64,000 nt of DNA from Pinus tabuliformis (taxonomy: Eukaryota; Streptophyta; Pinopsida; Pinales; Pinaceae): contig CM062818.1 of the NCBI GenBank assembly GCA_031772625.1, positions 1,678,169,167-1,678,233,166 of the forward strand. The letters run 5' to 3'. The notes under the pieces were generated by a model. The model worked only from the letters and a program-made list of their open reading frames with translations. It was not told the DNA's origin and ran no database searches. This document shows positions 20,580 to 31,799 of this stretch, piece after piece. Each line of letters begins with the position of its first letter. The stretch's first letter is position 1. The translations under genes and the position numbers were made by a program.

Positions 20580-23530
20580 ATGGAATCCACCAACCAAGGA
20601 GTTTCCCTTGGAGGAAATCCTAGTCCCTTCTCCTCTTGGGGAGATGTTGGTGCACCCCATATGGCCACATTGTCGCTTCCAGGACTGACAATCGGCTTGC
20701 CTGTATGGCTCTTCTCAACCTCTGTCGTTCAGAACACCACAATTCCTGAACAATCGAATCAGCAACTAGACGAGTCCAGAGTTACCCACCAACCTTCTAC
20801 TTCCTCTAATTCCTCCTCTCCTCCTTCCTCTTCGCTTGATGGGGTTGGTAAAGCCAAAAGTCAAGTACCTGAGAAGAAGAAGGAAAAGAAGAAGAAAGAG
20901 AAGAAGAAGAAGGAGCCAAAAGCGAATGGGGTCAAACGAGTGTCGTCTAGCGAAAATCCACACACTGCACCGACCAGGCCTAAATCGCCATGTGTCATTT
21001 GAAAAGGGGACCACTATCATAGAGATTGTCCTTGTATCCCTCGGATCTTAAGGGACTGGTCTCCTCATTTGCACAACCCGGTGTCGTCAACCTCTGATGA
21101 TCATGTTGAAAACACACCGTCGACTAGTGAAAGTGAAGCCCCAGGACAAAAAGAAAAATATAGATTTCCTTGTAAACTGTGCGAAGGCAATCATGTCATC
21201 CACCGTTGTCCCTTTTTAGACAAGGCTAAAAGATTTTTGGACGATCGTCCGGTTTCACCGTTACAACTTCCTCCTAGATATAAAAAACTCTTACCAACTC
21301 CGTCACTAGTTGAAAATCCGGCTGGCCCGCTCAGGTGGTTAGCTGAAGCATCTATCATTGAAGATAAACCATCTGAACCCATACTAGACGAAAGTCAAAA
21401 GGTCGAGGCGACAGTTGACCCGGTCTTGCCTTCAAAGGTTCCATCTTCAGATGATACAGCCACCGAAGAGAACAAGGATGACACCGTCCAAATTCTTTTC
21501 ATAAGCACAGACTCCAATGAACATGGGGGCAATTTACCTGTTCCTTTACCGCAGGAAGGAAGTTCGTCAGAGTCGTACCTGACCGTCTATTCGGTCCCAC
21601 CTCCAAGCAACCTAGTTGTCTCCTTTGATTGGAATCAACTAGGCAGACCGCGTTTACCAGCTAGTATACCATTATGAATCATTGTTCAAATATATAGAAT
21701 GGTTATGGCCCATACCATCATAGATGAAGGGGCTTCTGTGAGTATCCTTTCCTCGATTGCTTGGAAAACGCTTGGTTCGCCATCGCTTTTGCCTGAGATG
21801 AGAAATCTAGCAGGCTTTGACAAAGGAACCAGTCGACCATTAGGGATCCTTCCCAATGTGCCCATAACATTGAGAGGAAAAACCGTTCACATGAACGTAA
21901 TGGTAGTTCAAGGACCCCTGGATTATAATCTACTCCTTGGACGAGACTATATTTATTGCATGGGAGCGATTGTCTCCTCACTCTTTAGAGTAATGTGTTT
22001 TCTGCACGAAGGAAGAGTGGTCAAGCTCATAAACCAGCTTTCATTCCCTGGTTCACGCATAGAAAATAGTCATATACCATCCCTGAATGGTCTTTTCATG
22101 CTAGAAATCTCTCAATCTCTAGTCCACCCACCTGATGAGCACGAGTGATTCGGGGGACATGACTGAAACCCAGGGGGCATGTACCTTGGCCTGCTTTGGC
22201 AGGAAAACTTCGGGTATAGGGTAGGTTTTCGCGAGAGAATATGACTAGTCTGTACTCCCGTTTGTGATTGGAAGAGGGGGTTATTCTGGAACAAGATTCT
22301 CTTGTCAAAGTTACGTGAGTGAAGTAGCCTCCTCCACTCACCTTTGTCTATTTCGGTAGACATCGCCGAAGAAGTGTTTTGTTTACGCCGTAAATAAAAC
22401 AATCTTTGGTAACCTGTAAGAGGTAGACCTCTCTCGGTAAAACAAATGTTTTAATGGAAGAAAGAAGGGGTAACCTTGAAACTCTGTTTTATACCTGGGG
22501 GCATGCAAACCTTTTGGAGTGCAAGCAAAGAGCGATCATTTATCTGTTTTTTGGATTGGTCATTTCCTAACTTGCATAAAGAAAGGAAGTGGGGCAAAAC
22601 TCTAAAAATTGTTGTTTTTATATGGGACATTCTTATTGTACGACTGGATTAATCGAGCAGTGTTACCGCAAGGTTCAAGCTCGTTAAGAAATAAACCCGC
22701 ATCGAGCAGTTTTAGCGCATAGTTCAAGCTTGTTAAAAAATAAACATAAGCCATGAGCAAATGTTTCCCCCCGCGTTTAAGCTCATTAAAAAATGAACTA
22801 TTCCCCGGTAAATAACCATCGTGAATGTAGTACTTCAGCCATTAAAGCCTTGGTCGTGTTTGCACCGTCACCTCCACTTTTGCATTGGCTGATCATTCAC
22901 CTCCATTTGATTGTTTACCCATTTTGAGGAACAGTTGCGAAGAGTGATCTCACCAGCCATCCTTGTAACTCTGCCGTGATTGGAAAATTCCAAACCTTAC
23001 CTAGAATCAGTTGCTACCCATTTTATCACTCATTCCTCAAAAGACGAGTCTCTTTTAAGCTCTTTTCAACTGACTCATAAAATATGAAAAGATTGCCGAG
23101 CCATTGGCCTCTCCAGCTCGTTAAAGGGACCGGAAGTGCTATCCCTCCTCTAAATTTAATCTTTTTGGACCTGAGGGATTATTACACAAAAAGATCGAGC
23201 GCTTGTTTTGTTCGGCTCGTTAAAGGTATCGAAAATTCATCACTTTTGTATTGTTTTATACTTTTTCGGACTTAAGGGATTAGATGACGAAAAAGGAATT
23301 TTGGAGTTACCTTTACGTTCCTTTTCAGACTCTCTAAAATTGAAAAGGACCGAGTTTTCTTTGTCGTTAAACTCGTTAAAATTTTAATAGCGACAAACTT
23401 GTCTATAGACGAGAACGAGTTTCACTATCGCTAGGCTCGTTAAAACATAGCGATGGGTTTGCCCGAAGGGAAAATTATAGAACAAGCATATGTTATCCTC
23501 CTCAAGCTTGATAAAAATAAAGAGGTACTG
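20390..23530 (+). repeat. Series of stem-loops sharing a CTCGTTAAAA-type loop
   Basis: Short inverted repeats enclose a common loop close to GCTCGTTAAAA. Clear cases: CCTTTT/AAAAGG around GACTATTTAAC (20390); TTTTTTC/GAAAAAA around GACTCTTAAAAA (20470); TCTTTTCA/TGAAAAGA around GACTCATAAAAT (23061); TCCTTTTCA/TGAAAAGGA around GACTCTCTAAAA (23320); TTTGTCG/CGACAAA around ACTCGTTAAAA (23360); ATCGCTA/TAGCGAT around GGCTCGTTAAAA (23424). At least five more loop motifs with weak or no stems lie at about 20441, 22679, 22727, 22780 and 23115. They lie on both sides of the polyprotein frame. Confidence 0.6.
20580..22148 (+). pseudogene. LARD-Y zinc-knuckle and aspartic protease polyprotein
   Basis: One frame of about 522 codons from ATG 20580 to TGA 22146-22148, broken by only two TGA codons (21000-21002 and 21675-21677). 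In order: a Ser/Pro-rich N-terminus; a Lys/Glu tract (about residues 98-115); a zinc knuckle CVI-stop-KGDHYHRDC in which the first TGA sits where a Cys should be; a second knuckle CKLCEGNHVIHRC with the same CX2CX3HX4C spacing; an acidic linker; and a retroviral-type protease with IIDEGASVSILS as active site and DYNLLLGRDYIYCMGAI as the second signature. No polymerase follows. It would process and package a gag-like product. The two point stops make this copy inactive. Confidence 0.8.
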
Positions 23531-24620
23531 GTCAGCAATGACTGGGGAAAAATTGGGAAGAAAACTTGAAGAAACTTTGTTGGTAGCAAGTCGCTCTTGA
23601 ACATGACACTTTCACTCCGCATCCGAGTCAGGTTGGGTTGTTTCATTCACCAGTCACATCACCGTGGTCCCATCATACCATCCACATTTGGGGTTAATGC
23701 TACCAATCCATCACGTTAGTGTCACCGATATGTTCAAGAGAAGTCATTCAGAGAATTCACCTGTGTCTCACCCACTACAATACATTTATACTCCATTCTT
23801 TCATGACCGCCACCATGAACCTTATATCACCAGATCGTTTTCACCTCCATTAAAATCATTTGCTCTGTTCCATGTCATTGATGTGGGATTCATTAAGACC
23901 CTCCTATGACGGATCACTTCTTGTCAACATCAGCTCATTATCCAAGAAGTTGATCTAGGAACACCCCATTCAGTACTTTGAAGCTTGCATGCCTCAATGG
24001 CAAGTTTCTCACTTCCGGTGACAGGTTTACATCAATGACCTTCGACTGAAAGATTTTGCGTGGTGTTCGACGCTAAGTCCTTTATTCACACCACGTGAAT
24101 TGTACTGCAATACCCTGAGGGTCATTATCATTATCAGTGATTCCTCTCGCACTTGTTAACAGCTTATATCATTGGCTGGTAATCAAGAGATGTCTTTCCA
24201 TGTTCGACTTCAGAACATTTCTCACATGGATAGACTTCTACTTCGAGTGAAGATCGAACGAGATTGAAGACCCCGGATCTAGTTTCATCCATCCGGGCTG
24301 CGATATACATTCAGGAAAATAAAATCATCAAATGTACAACATTGCTACACAGATAATCATCCAATCAAAGGGATGATGGCTCTATCAGAATCATCAGTCT
24401 ACACTCAGACGATTGTCTGTCCTATGTACATGAAAATGAATTTATAAAGCTGAGCATGGGAATGCCCGCCTCAGCTAGATCATGAAAATATTATGAAGAT
24501 AATGTATTGTATTGTATCTTATTACAGGTCTCCTCCCAGCTTGAAAGAACTTCGGATCCTCATAATAAAGCATTTCACTCGACATCAAAAGATTAACGAC
24601 CTCATGCTTTAGGGGGAAAC
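22149..24620 (+). other. LARD-Y 3' interior, non-coding
   Basis: 2.5 kb after the protease stop with no reverse transcriptase, RNase H or integrase motif. Two CCTGGGGGCATG-like purine-rich words (22168 and 22494) and most of the stem-loop series lie here. It ends in the purine tract before the right LTR. Confidence 0.55.
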
Positions 24621-25658
24621 TGTTATAGACATTTTTGGGCACTACAACCCCAAGCATGAAATGTCCATAAACCAAGGGCTTCTAAGTCCCTAAAGTGTTG
24701 TTCTAACCCCTAAAGGAACAAGGTCAACAGATTACAACTTCTCCCAGAAGTTCTCCATAAGAAACGGCTCAAAATTTGTCAAAACAAGATCATTTCAGTT
24801 GCTCCACTGGCCAAGTGCGTTGCATCTCACCTAAATACACTATGTGCGTGCGTTGCATTTCAAAAATCCCTTCTATGGGGTGCGATGGGCGAGAAATGAC
24901 AAATGGCAGTGTCATTCCGCGATGTGGAGAGGCAATCGAAGCTTCCAGAAACTTCTCCTGTGACACTTGCCTCTCTGAATTCGACCAAGGATGAGTAAGA
25001 GATCATCAATCTCCAAGTGGAAGCAAGAAATATCAGAGGGAAGACACTAATCAAATCATAAGCTGACTCATCTCCATTACAGATATCTATATATGGATCC
25101 CTCATCCCAGAGATCCAAAGGCTGGAATTTTGCATATTGTAAGGAATTGCTATTGGTTTCTTGAGACAAACATCAGATTGTTGGGTGATCTAAGCTTTGT
25201 ATGAGGTGAAGAGGGGCTTCCTTGCTGAGAGGTTGATGCTAGGTCAGAACAACTGGTTGTAACTCCTCTTGGCTCTTTCTTGTTTATCAATAAAAGCTAT
25301 TCTAGTTTTCCTCCATACTCTTGTGTCATTGATGTTTGTTGCATTTGTATGGTCAATTTACATCTGATCCTAGATTGTTTATGATTATAGATCCATGTCT
25401 TTGTATAGTGCTATGCTACTGTGATCTTACAGGTACTTTGTGAAGTTGGGCGTGCAAGGGAACAAGTAGCAAAATACTATCAAGGAAGAGAGGAATCAAA
25501 TCGGGAGATTAGCGCAAGACAGAGGTTGGTCTTCTTGTTCCTCTTTATCTATAATTCATAAAGGAAAAACGAAAGTAGCTTTACTCTGCTTGTTTCTAAG
25601 GCAGCTGTCACACCTTAGTGGGATAAGCAGTTCTGAATAGACACTTTTCCCTGTAACG
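24621..25658 (+). repeat. LARD-Y right LTR
   Basis: Partner of 17821-18859. Followed by target duplication GGGTT and the rest of the TRG-B left LTR. Confidence 0.9.
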
Positions 25659-25663
25659 GGGTT

Positions 25664-26019
25664 TTAGCCGGAACATTTGTCTCCAACTGAGAGGTACTAC
25701 TGCTGAGATCATTCTCTGTTGGGTGAGTCGGTTTGACACCCAGATTGTATTCTGAAACTGCTTAAAAATAAAACCCTCAAATAGCTGTTTCGATTTTCCC
25801 ACATTGGGTTTTTCTGGGGACATTAGTCCAAAAACAATGGTGTCACTTGTGTGCTTGTTTTTCCTTCAATTGATGATCTATAATGTGTTGAGCATGTACT
25901 TGTATTTATTTTCAGTATTTACATGGTAAATAACTTGTTAATTAAACAGAACAAGTAGGAAGAAATAAATCAGAAAGTACATGAAGGATTACTAACAGTT
26001 AGACTTAGAAATTCCAACA
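25664..26019 (+). repeat. TRG-B left LTR, part 2
   Basis: Matches the last 350 bases of the right LTR (29537-29886), from TTAGCCGGAAC through GGTGAGTCGGTTTG to the terminal CCAACA. Confidence 0.88.
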
Positions 26020-26031
26020 TGGTATCAGAGC
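26020..26031 (+). other. TRG-B primer binding site (initiator tRNA-Met)
   Basis: TGGTATCAGAGC follows the LTR end directly, as in TRG-A. Confidence 0.9.
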
Positions 26032-26508
26032 GTGGTTTCAAATCACAGGAGAACTGCGGGCATCATTCGAGCAAAGCAGCAGCAGAAGAAACAATTGTCC
26101 CGAGTGACAGAAGTTGTTCCTAGCGGAAAAGCAGCAAGGAAGGGGTGACACAGTGCCTACGTCATCAAGTTTGAGTCGCGAGAAGGATTAGCGCAATGGA
26201 AGAAAGGATCAGACTTGACCTACGCCATGCCCAATCATCTTTCTCAGTCAGGAAGGATTGATGCCCATGGCCATGAGGTACAAATTTTGTTGGTGTCAGG
26301 ATTGTGCAGCGTAGAGGCTCTAACCTTCAGTTTGTTGGGGCATAGGAGGTTGTGGATAAGTTGTGGAGTGAAGCTGGTGGGGTACTGTGGTCAAAACAGT
26401 ACCTAACAGGGTGAGACCAAGGAGGAAGGAGTTGCTACTGAGTATTTCTAGCCAAGAAATCCAGATCAGTGGTGTAGCTGCACTAACGATCAAGTGGGGG
26501 CATCTCGA

Positions 26509-27330
26509 CATTGGCAGAGGGGCTTCCAAGAGGGAAATCGAGGCTCAAAGGGAGTCACACTGAGAACTTCTAGGAGGGAAGTCGAGAGACTCGAAAGAGT
26601 CGAAAGAGGAGCAGCAAGATGGAAGTGAATGAGGTAAGAGATCAAGACAGACTGGACGGAGCCTCAAACTTCATAGTCTGGAAGGCTAGGATGTTGTCCG
26701 TTCTAGACAAGAATCGTCTCAAGGACTTCGCCTTGAAAAAGATAGCGATCCCAATTGAACCGACTGAGAACGTTAAGTATGAGGAGGGAATGGCGAGGGC
26801 CAAGAGCATCATCCTTGATGAGGTCAAGGGCCATGTAGTACCACATATTGTCGAAAAGGACACGACAAATGCGATGTGGGAGGCCCTGACGAAATTGTAT
26901 CAGCATACTTCCGTGCAAAGGAAGATGATCCTAGAAGGGTTTCCAAGAGGGAAATCGAGGCTCAAAGGGAGTCACACTGAGAACTTCCAGGAGGGAAGTA
27001 GAGAGACTCGAAAGAGGAGCAGCAAGATGGAAGTGAATGAGGTAAGAGATCAAGACAGACTGGACGGAGCCTCAAACTTCGTAGTTTGGAAGGCTAGGAT
27101 GTTGTCCGTTCTAGACAAGAATCATCTCAAGGACTTTGCCTTGAAAAAGATAGCGATCCCAATTGAACCGAGGGGTTTCCAAGACGAAATTGTATCAGCA
27201 TACATTGGCAGAGGGGTTTCCAAGAGGGAAATCGAGGCTCAAAGGGAGTCACACTGAGAACTTCCAAGAGAGAAGTAGAGAGACTCGAAAGAGTCGAAAG
27301 AGGAGCAGCAAGATGGAAGTGAATGAGGTA
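26509..27330 (+). repeat. Segmental triplication of the gag start
   Basis: Near-identical blocks, each running from a GGSTTTCCAAGAGGGAAATC leader through the gag start, begin at about 26519, 26937 and 27215. The first two spacings differ (about 418 and 278 bp) because the second copy is shortened. The first and third are preceded by the same word ACATTGGCAGAGG. Nearly all bases agree between copies, so the event is younger than most other changes in the element. Confidence 0.8.
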
Positions 27331-28178
27331 AGAGATCAAGACAGAAGGGACGGAGCCTCAAACTTCATAGTCTGGAAGGCTAGGATGTTGTCCGTTCTAG
27401 ACAAGAATCGTCTCAAGGACTTCGCCTTGAAAAAGATAGCGATCCCAATTGAACCGACTGAGAACGATAAGTATGAGGAGGCAATGGCGAGGGCCAAGAG
27501 CATCATCCTTGACGGGGTCAAGGGCCATGTAGTACCACATATTGTCGAAAACGACACGACAAATGTGATGTGGGAGGCCCTGATGAAATTGTATCAGCAT
27601 ACTTCCGTGCAAAGGAAGATGATCTTAGAAAATCAGTTACATTCATACCAGCTGCAGAAGGGAGAATGGATCAACACCTTCCTCGGTCAATTGAAGGAGA
27701 TCCGGGATCAACTGACTTCCATAGGGGCCACGCCGGATCAAGAATTGATGGTGAGGACAGCCTTGAACGCAGCCTTAGAAGACTGGGAGGTGTTTGTCCA
27801 AAGCATACTGGGCAGGTCGACCCTTCCAAATTGGGAGGCACTGTGGGCGGCTCTTCGTCAAGAAGAGATCAAAAGGCTGACCAAGGCAAGAAGCAGTGGC
27901 AAGGGGTCAAAATCAAGGAGGAAGAGGAGGATGTTGCCCTAGAATTTGAGGGAAAGTAGGAGAAACAAAAGAAAAAGGACCTCTCCAAGGTCAAATGCTT
28001 CCACTGTGGGGAACTGGGTCATCATGCAAGCCAGTGTCCGAGGAAGAAGAGCAAGGGAGAGGCTTCTGAGACCAAGGATGCGCCAGTAAGGGCGGAGAAG
28101 GACGTGGACACAGATGATGACTGTACCATGAGTGCTCACACGCCACTTGAGAGGAAGTGGGGATACATCGATCTGTAG
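26619..28178 (+). pseudogene. TRG-B gag (Copia-type, UBN2-like) with triplicated N-terminus
   Basis: The N-terminal module MEVNEVRDQDRLDGASNF occurs three times (starts 26619, 27027 and 27313). The last copy leads into a full gag: WEALMKLYQHTSVQRKMILE, LGQLKEIRDQLTSIG, LMVRTALNAALEDWEVFVQS and RQEEIKRLTKA. A one-base frameshift near 27900-27910 and a stop at 27957-27959 separate it from a canonical zinc knuckle CFHCGELGHHASQC (near 27996) and the tail MSAHTPLERKWGYIDL, with its stop at 28176-28178. The knuckle is intact, unlike TRG-A. No protease or polymerase follows. Gag would form the particle for RNA of this family. Confidence 0.82.
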
Positions 28179-28799
28179 TCAAATGGACTATAGCCGATGA
28201 GGGGCAAGATCCCCAGCCTCTTGGATTATACCTTGCTACAGGAGCCCCGAATAGGAGTAGCAGTACTGGCGAATGTCAGTAGAGATGAATGCGGATGGAG
28301 CGATAGAGGGAGCTACAGTGCAGGATTCTCAAGACAGCGTGAGGCAACAATGCGAGACGAATGGAGTTGTTGCAGCAGTGTAGAGGTCAGAGAAGGGGCA
28401 CTTGTCAACGACAGAGGGAGTTTCAGCATCATGGGTGTCTCTAGCCTGACAGAGATGTCAGAGTTGGGAGATCAGTTACTTACTTCTCAGTAACTAAGTT
28501 GCAATGAAGCAGTTAGCAGTGGCAATGTTATGGGCAGCACGATGTAGCATGATGAGAGGGATTACAGTGCAGATGTAACGATGGTAGTGGCAGGGCCATG
28601 GGCAGTAGCATGAATGCAAAGGGAGTTGTTGTATAGATGTAGCAGTGGCAGTGGCAGGGCCACGGGTAGCAGTACATGATACAACAATGCAAAGGATGTT
28701 TGGAAGCAATCCTAACATCAGTACAAGGACCGATGTGAGATTATCAGAGTGATGCTCAGTGAGGAGTATTACTAGAGCACAGTCCTTGCTAAGAGGGAG
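28179..28799 (+). repeat. Post-gag GCAGTGGCAGGGCC-rich tract of TRG-B
   Basis: Non-coding tract containing repeated CAGTGGCAGGGCCATGGGCAG-like words about 70 bp apart (about 28586 and 28646). It ends in CTTGCTAAGAGGGAG, the likely polypurine primer. Equivalent to 5594-6199 in TRG-A. Confidence 0.65.
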
Positions 28800-29886
28800 T
28801 GTTGATTTGGGGTAGCATCAGATGTGCTCTAGCCACGAAAATTGGTGGTAGGCTAAAGCGCATGAGATCTCCAATACCCAGAAATGGTTTGGGCATAATC
28901 TAACCAGTTTGGAAGATATTAAAATAATTGATATTTTTAGTGGAGTCCCTAAGTCTAAACTTACGGAAACTAAAATATTAATGTGAATTAATATAAAAAT
29001 GATTCAAAATGGTACAAAAGTCATGGATCAAGCCATATCTAATCTTAGCCATTTATTAGGGACTTAATCTCGGTTATTGAAGTCTCAACGAGAAAAGTAT
29101 AAGAGGATGCTTGAGGGTCACTTGGAGAACACACCAAGTTGATCAAGAATTCAATTTTTTGGGGCAGGGCTTGTTGAGGAAATCAAAGGAGTGATCAGAG
29201 TTGCAGCTGAGAGGCAGTGAATACAGAAGAAAAGAGGCAAAGAGAGCACCGGGAGCATCAGTGTAGAATCCAGGAGAGAGGGACGCATAGACAACTAGAG
29301 GCCACGCAGAGCAAGTCAGGGCCCACGCAAAGGCAGCCAGGAGTTGTGCAGTGCTAGAGAGAGGTAGCATGGGTGATACAAAGGCTCTAGAGGCTGACGC
29401 AGTGCCTCTAGAGGCTAACGCAAGGTGAGTTGGGGTGATGTTGGGCTGATGTTGGGCCATAGAGGCTGACGTAGTCCTAGAGGCAAACTTTTGAGATTTT
29501 GTGGGGTAGATTGGAGCTGAGAGTTGTGGGATTGTTCATCCGGGGTTTTACCTGGAATATCTATCTCCGACTGAGAGGTACTACTGCCGAGATCATTCTC
29601 TATTGGGTGAGTCGGTTTGGCACCCAGATTGTATTCTGAAACTGCTTAATAATAAAACCCTTAGATAGTTGCATCGGTTTCCCCACATTGGGTTTTTTGG
29701 GGACATTAGTCCGAAAACAATGGTGTCACTTGTGTGCTTGTTTTTCCTTCAGTTGATGATCTATAATGTGTTGAGCATGTTCAGTATTTACATGGTAAAA
29801 CTTGTTAATTAAATAGAACAAGTGGGCAAAAATAAATCTGAAATTACATGAAGGATTTCTAATAGTTAGACTTAGAAATTCCAACA
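28800..29886 (+). repeat. TRG-B right LTR
   Basis: Uninterrupted LTR of 1087 bp. At 29540 it reads CCGGGGTTTTACC, the empty-site sequence for the LARD-Y insertion in the left copy. Confidence 0.9.
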
Positions 29887-29899
29887 CTGTGATACCTTT

Positions 29900-31310
29900 T
29901 CTGACCTCATCACACCATGACATGGCATTTGGAGCATTAAAAGGGTATGACATCAACATTTTTGAGGCTACAACTCACACATGTGGGCATTTATGGTTTG
30001 TTTTATCATTAATCTAGTGGATTGGCTTGTAAACCAAGGAAACATGTTTTAGGGGATTCATTAGTTAGAATTCATTGAGGTAGACTTCGTATAAATAGAG
30101 GTCACCTCATTTTCATTTTTCATCATCTCTTGTGGAGAATTCGACCTCCTTAGGGGATTTTGGCCTAGCTGAAATAGTCTTGTATACTTGTGCATATGTG
30201 ATTTATTGTGGAGATCTTGCTTTTGGAGACTTTCTCTTGTTGTGGAGACATCACTATGGGAAAATAAAGGATTGGTCCATATATTTCTTGTAAGTATTCT
30301 ATATGTTGATTATCTTTTAATGATTAATGCATGGAATGTTTTTTGTTAGGGTTTCTATGTGCTAGTCTTATTGAATATTTTCTATGAAATCTTGGAAAAG
30401 TATTGAATGCATTATCCTAAAGAATATGTGACAAACCCTTAAATGAATCTTCATGTTAAGCTCTCTTCAATGACTTTATCCCCTCATAAAGAGATAGCCA
30501 AGGTTTTGAAAACTAGGATTTTTCTTGCCCTTACTCCATACTAGGATTTGATTTTTCCATTAGTAGGTCTCCCTTAAACTCCATCACCTAAGGATCAAGC
30601 ACTAGCCCTCCACATAGATGATCACACCAAAGAAAAAAATCTTTTAAAACTTATTTTCTCTCTCTTTCTCACGTTTTCAACCCTTCAAGGCAAGTTGTTA
30701 GGCTAGAACTACAACTGAATTCAACTAAGAGGAACGTGTTGGCTTGTGGAAGTGTTCTACACATGGTTTGTGTCTCATTTCCTAAAAATCAACACTTTCC
30801 CATAGAAAATTCTTCGATTTTAGGGTTGACATCACAAGCCCTAAGTAATTTTCCCCAGGGAAAACCCTAACCTAACCCTAGGCATCAACTTAGGCTTCTT
30901 AAAGGCTTGTTGCTCCATTTTCCGATCATACATATCTTTAACAAGCCTTTTCTTTGCCTTATGCACCTTGGTATGCCTTTGTCTTTGCTTACTTATTAAA
31001 CCCTAGGTCATATGGGCCCTAGATAAGCCTCTTGGAGGGCACACTTTGCCTTGTCTTTCTTGATTTGAGCCTTGTCCTTAAGTTGAGTGCCATTTTTTAG
31101 CATGTCCTTGTCACCTTTAAGTCTTAGAATTTGAATACCTAATAGGTGACCTACATAGGGAAGCCTCCCTTGTGGTGAAATTCCACTAAAGAGAAGAAGG
31201 TGTTGAGTTGTGGTGACAGTGGGACTTCACCTCATAATGTTGTCCCTTATTCTAGCTCTTGTCTTGTGAGGCCTCTCACAAGACTTGTTATATTTTGAGG
31301 CAACAAGTTA
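29900..31310 (+). mobile_element. LTR-like sequence, Gypsy type (copy 1)
   Basis: It has a TATAAATA box at 30090 with a CATTTTTCAT stretch after it, GATTAATGCATGGAATG, and an end region GTGGTGACAGTGGGACTTCACC to TATTTTGAGGCAACA. These features align with 33280-34690, and the end resembles the Gyp1 LTR end (GTGGTGACAATGGGCC to GTGCAGCAACA). Edges are approximate. Confidence 0.5.
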
Positions 31311-31799
31311 AAAGGTGTTCCATTCTCCAAGAAATGCTTAAGGATCATCTACAAGTCATCAAAAGTACCTCCATGCTAAGACACCATGCCAAAAGGGTGC
31401 CCTATGTCACCTTCACAAAGGGAAAAGGGGTGATGTGGCATCAAATAACTTAAGCGTTGGATCTCCAAAATAATGTACAAGTTCTCCCTTGTCATCTCAA
31501 GGATCACCATCATCATCTAGCCTCTGGACCAAATGATGTCCATCAAACAATGTTAAGGCCAGCCTAGGGGCATCCTCAATCCATTGGGCACATCATCAAT
31601 ATATTCAGCATTACGCATCAAGGGCTCAATGTTTCAACATATAAGGGTTCCTCCAAGTGCCAGGCATCATGTGGAAGCATCAAATGGCCCAATGCTCTAC
31701 TCTGGGTGGGAAACACTACATCATCAAAGTCCATCTCTCTTTGTAATAGAAAATATAGCTTCTATTGTCTGTTGAGGAGTTGGGGAAATCACCTCTAAA
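31311..31799. other. Non-coding stretch, nothing recognised
   Basis: It could be the interior of an element bounded by the two LTR-like sequences on either side, but no primer site or coding motif was found. Confidence 0.35.

Larger units (their letters stand above)
17821..25658 (+). mobile_element. LARD-Y: non-autonomous Gypsy-like element with zinc-knuckle/protease ORF only
   Basis: LTRs of 1039 bp (17821-18859) and 1038 bp (24621-25658) start TGTTATAGACATTTTTGGGC and end CCTGTAACA, the right one with a final A-to-G change. The duplicated target is GGGTT (17816-17820 and 25659-25663). The primer site is TGGCGACTCCGCTGGGGAC (18863-18881) and a purine tract AGGGGGAAAC precedes the right LTR. 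The 5.8 kb interior has one interrupted reading frame with two zinc knuckles and an aspartic protease, and no reverse transcriptase or integrase. It fits the LARD-type or partial Tat/Ogre-like class and would need enzymes from elsewhere. Confidence 0.85.
17083..29886 (+). mobile_element. TRG-B: gag-only terminal-repeat retrotransposon, split by LARD-Y
   Basis: Same family as TRG-A. The left LTR is in two parts (17083-17820 and 25664-26019, 1094 bp together), the right LTR is 28800-29886 (1087 bp), and both start TGTTGATTTGGGG and end AATTCCAACA. The primer site TGGTATCAGAGC follows at 26020, a purine tract AAGAGGGAG precedes the right LTR, and 5-bp target duplications CTATG (17078-17082) and CTGTG (29887-29891) flank the whole. 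The interior of 2.8 kb encodes gag only. The unbroken right LTR shows the uninterrupted form of the site where LARD-Y inserted. Confidence 0.88.

Noticed and set aside
20766-21020. Minus-strand Leu-rich frame opposite the LARD-Y Lys/Glu tract
   Set aside because: Antisense shadow of the AAG-rich coding tract. The plus frame has the zinc knuckles and protease.
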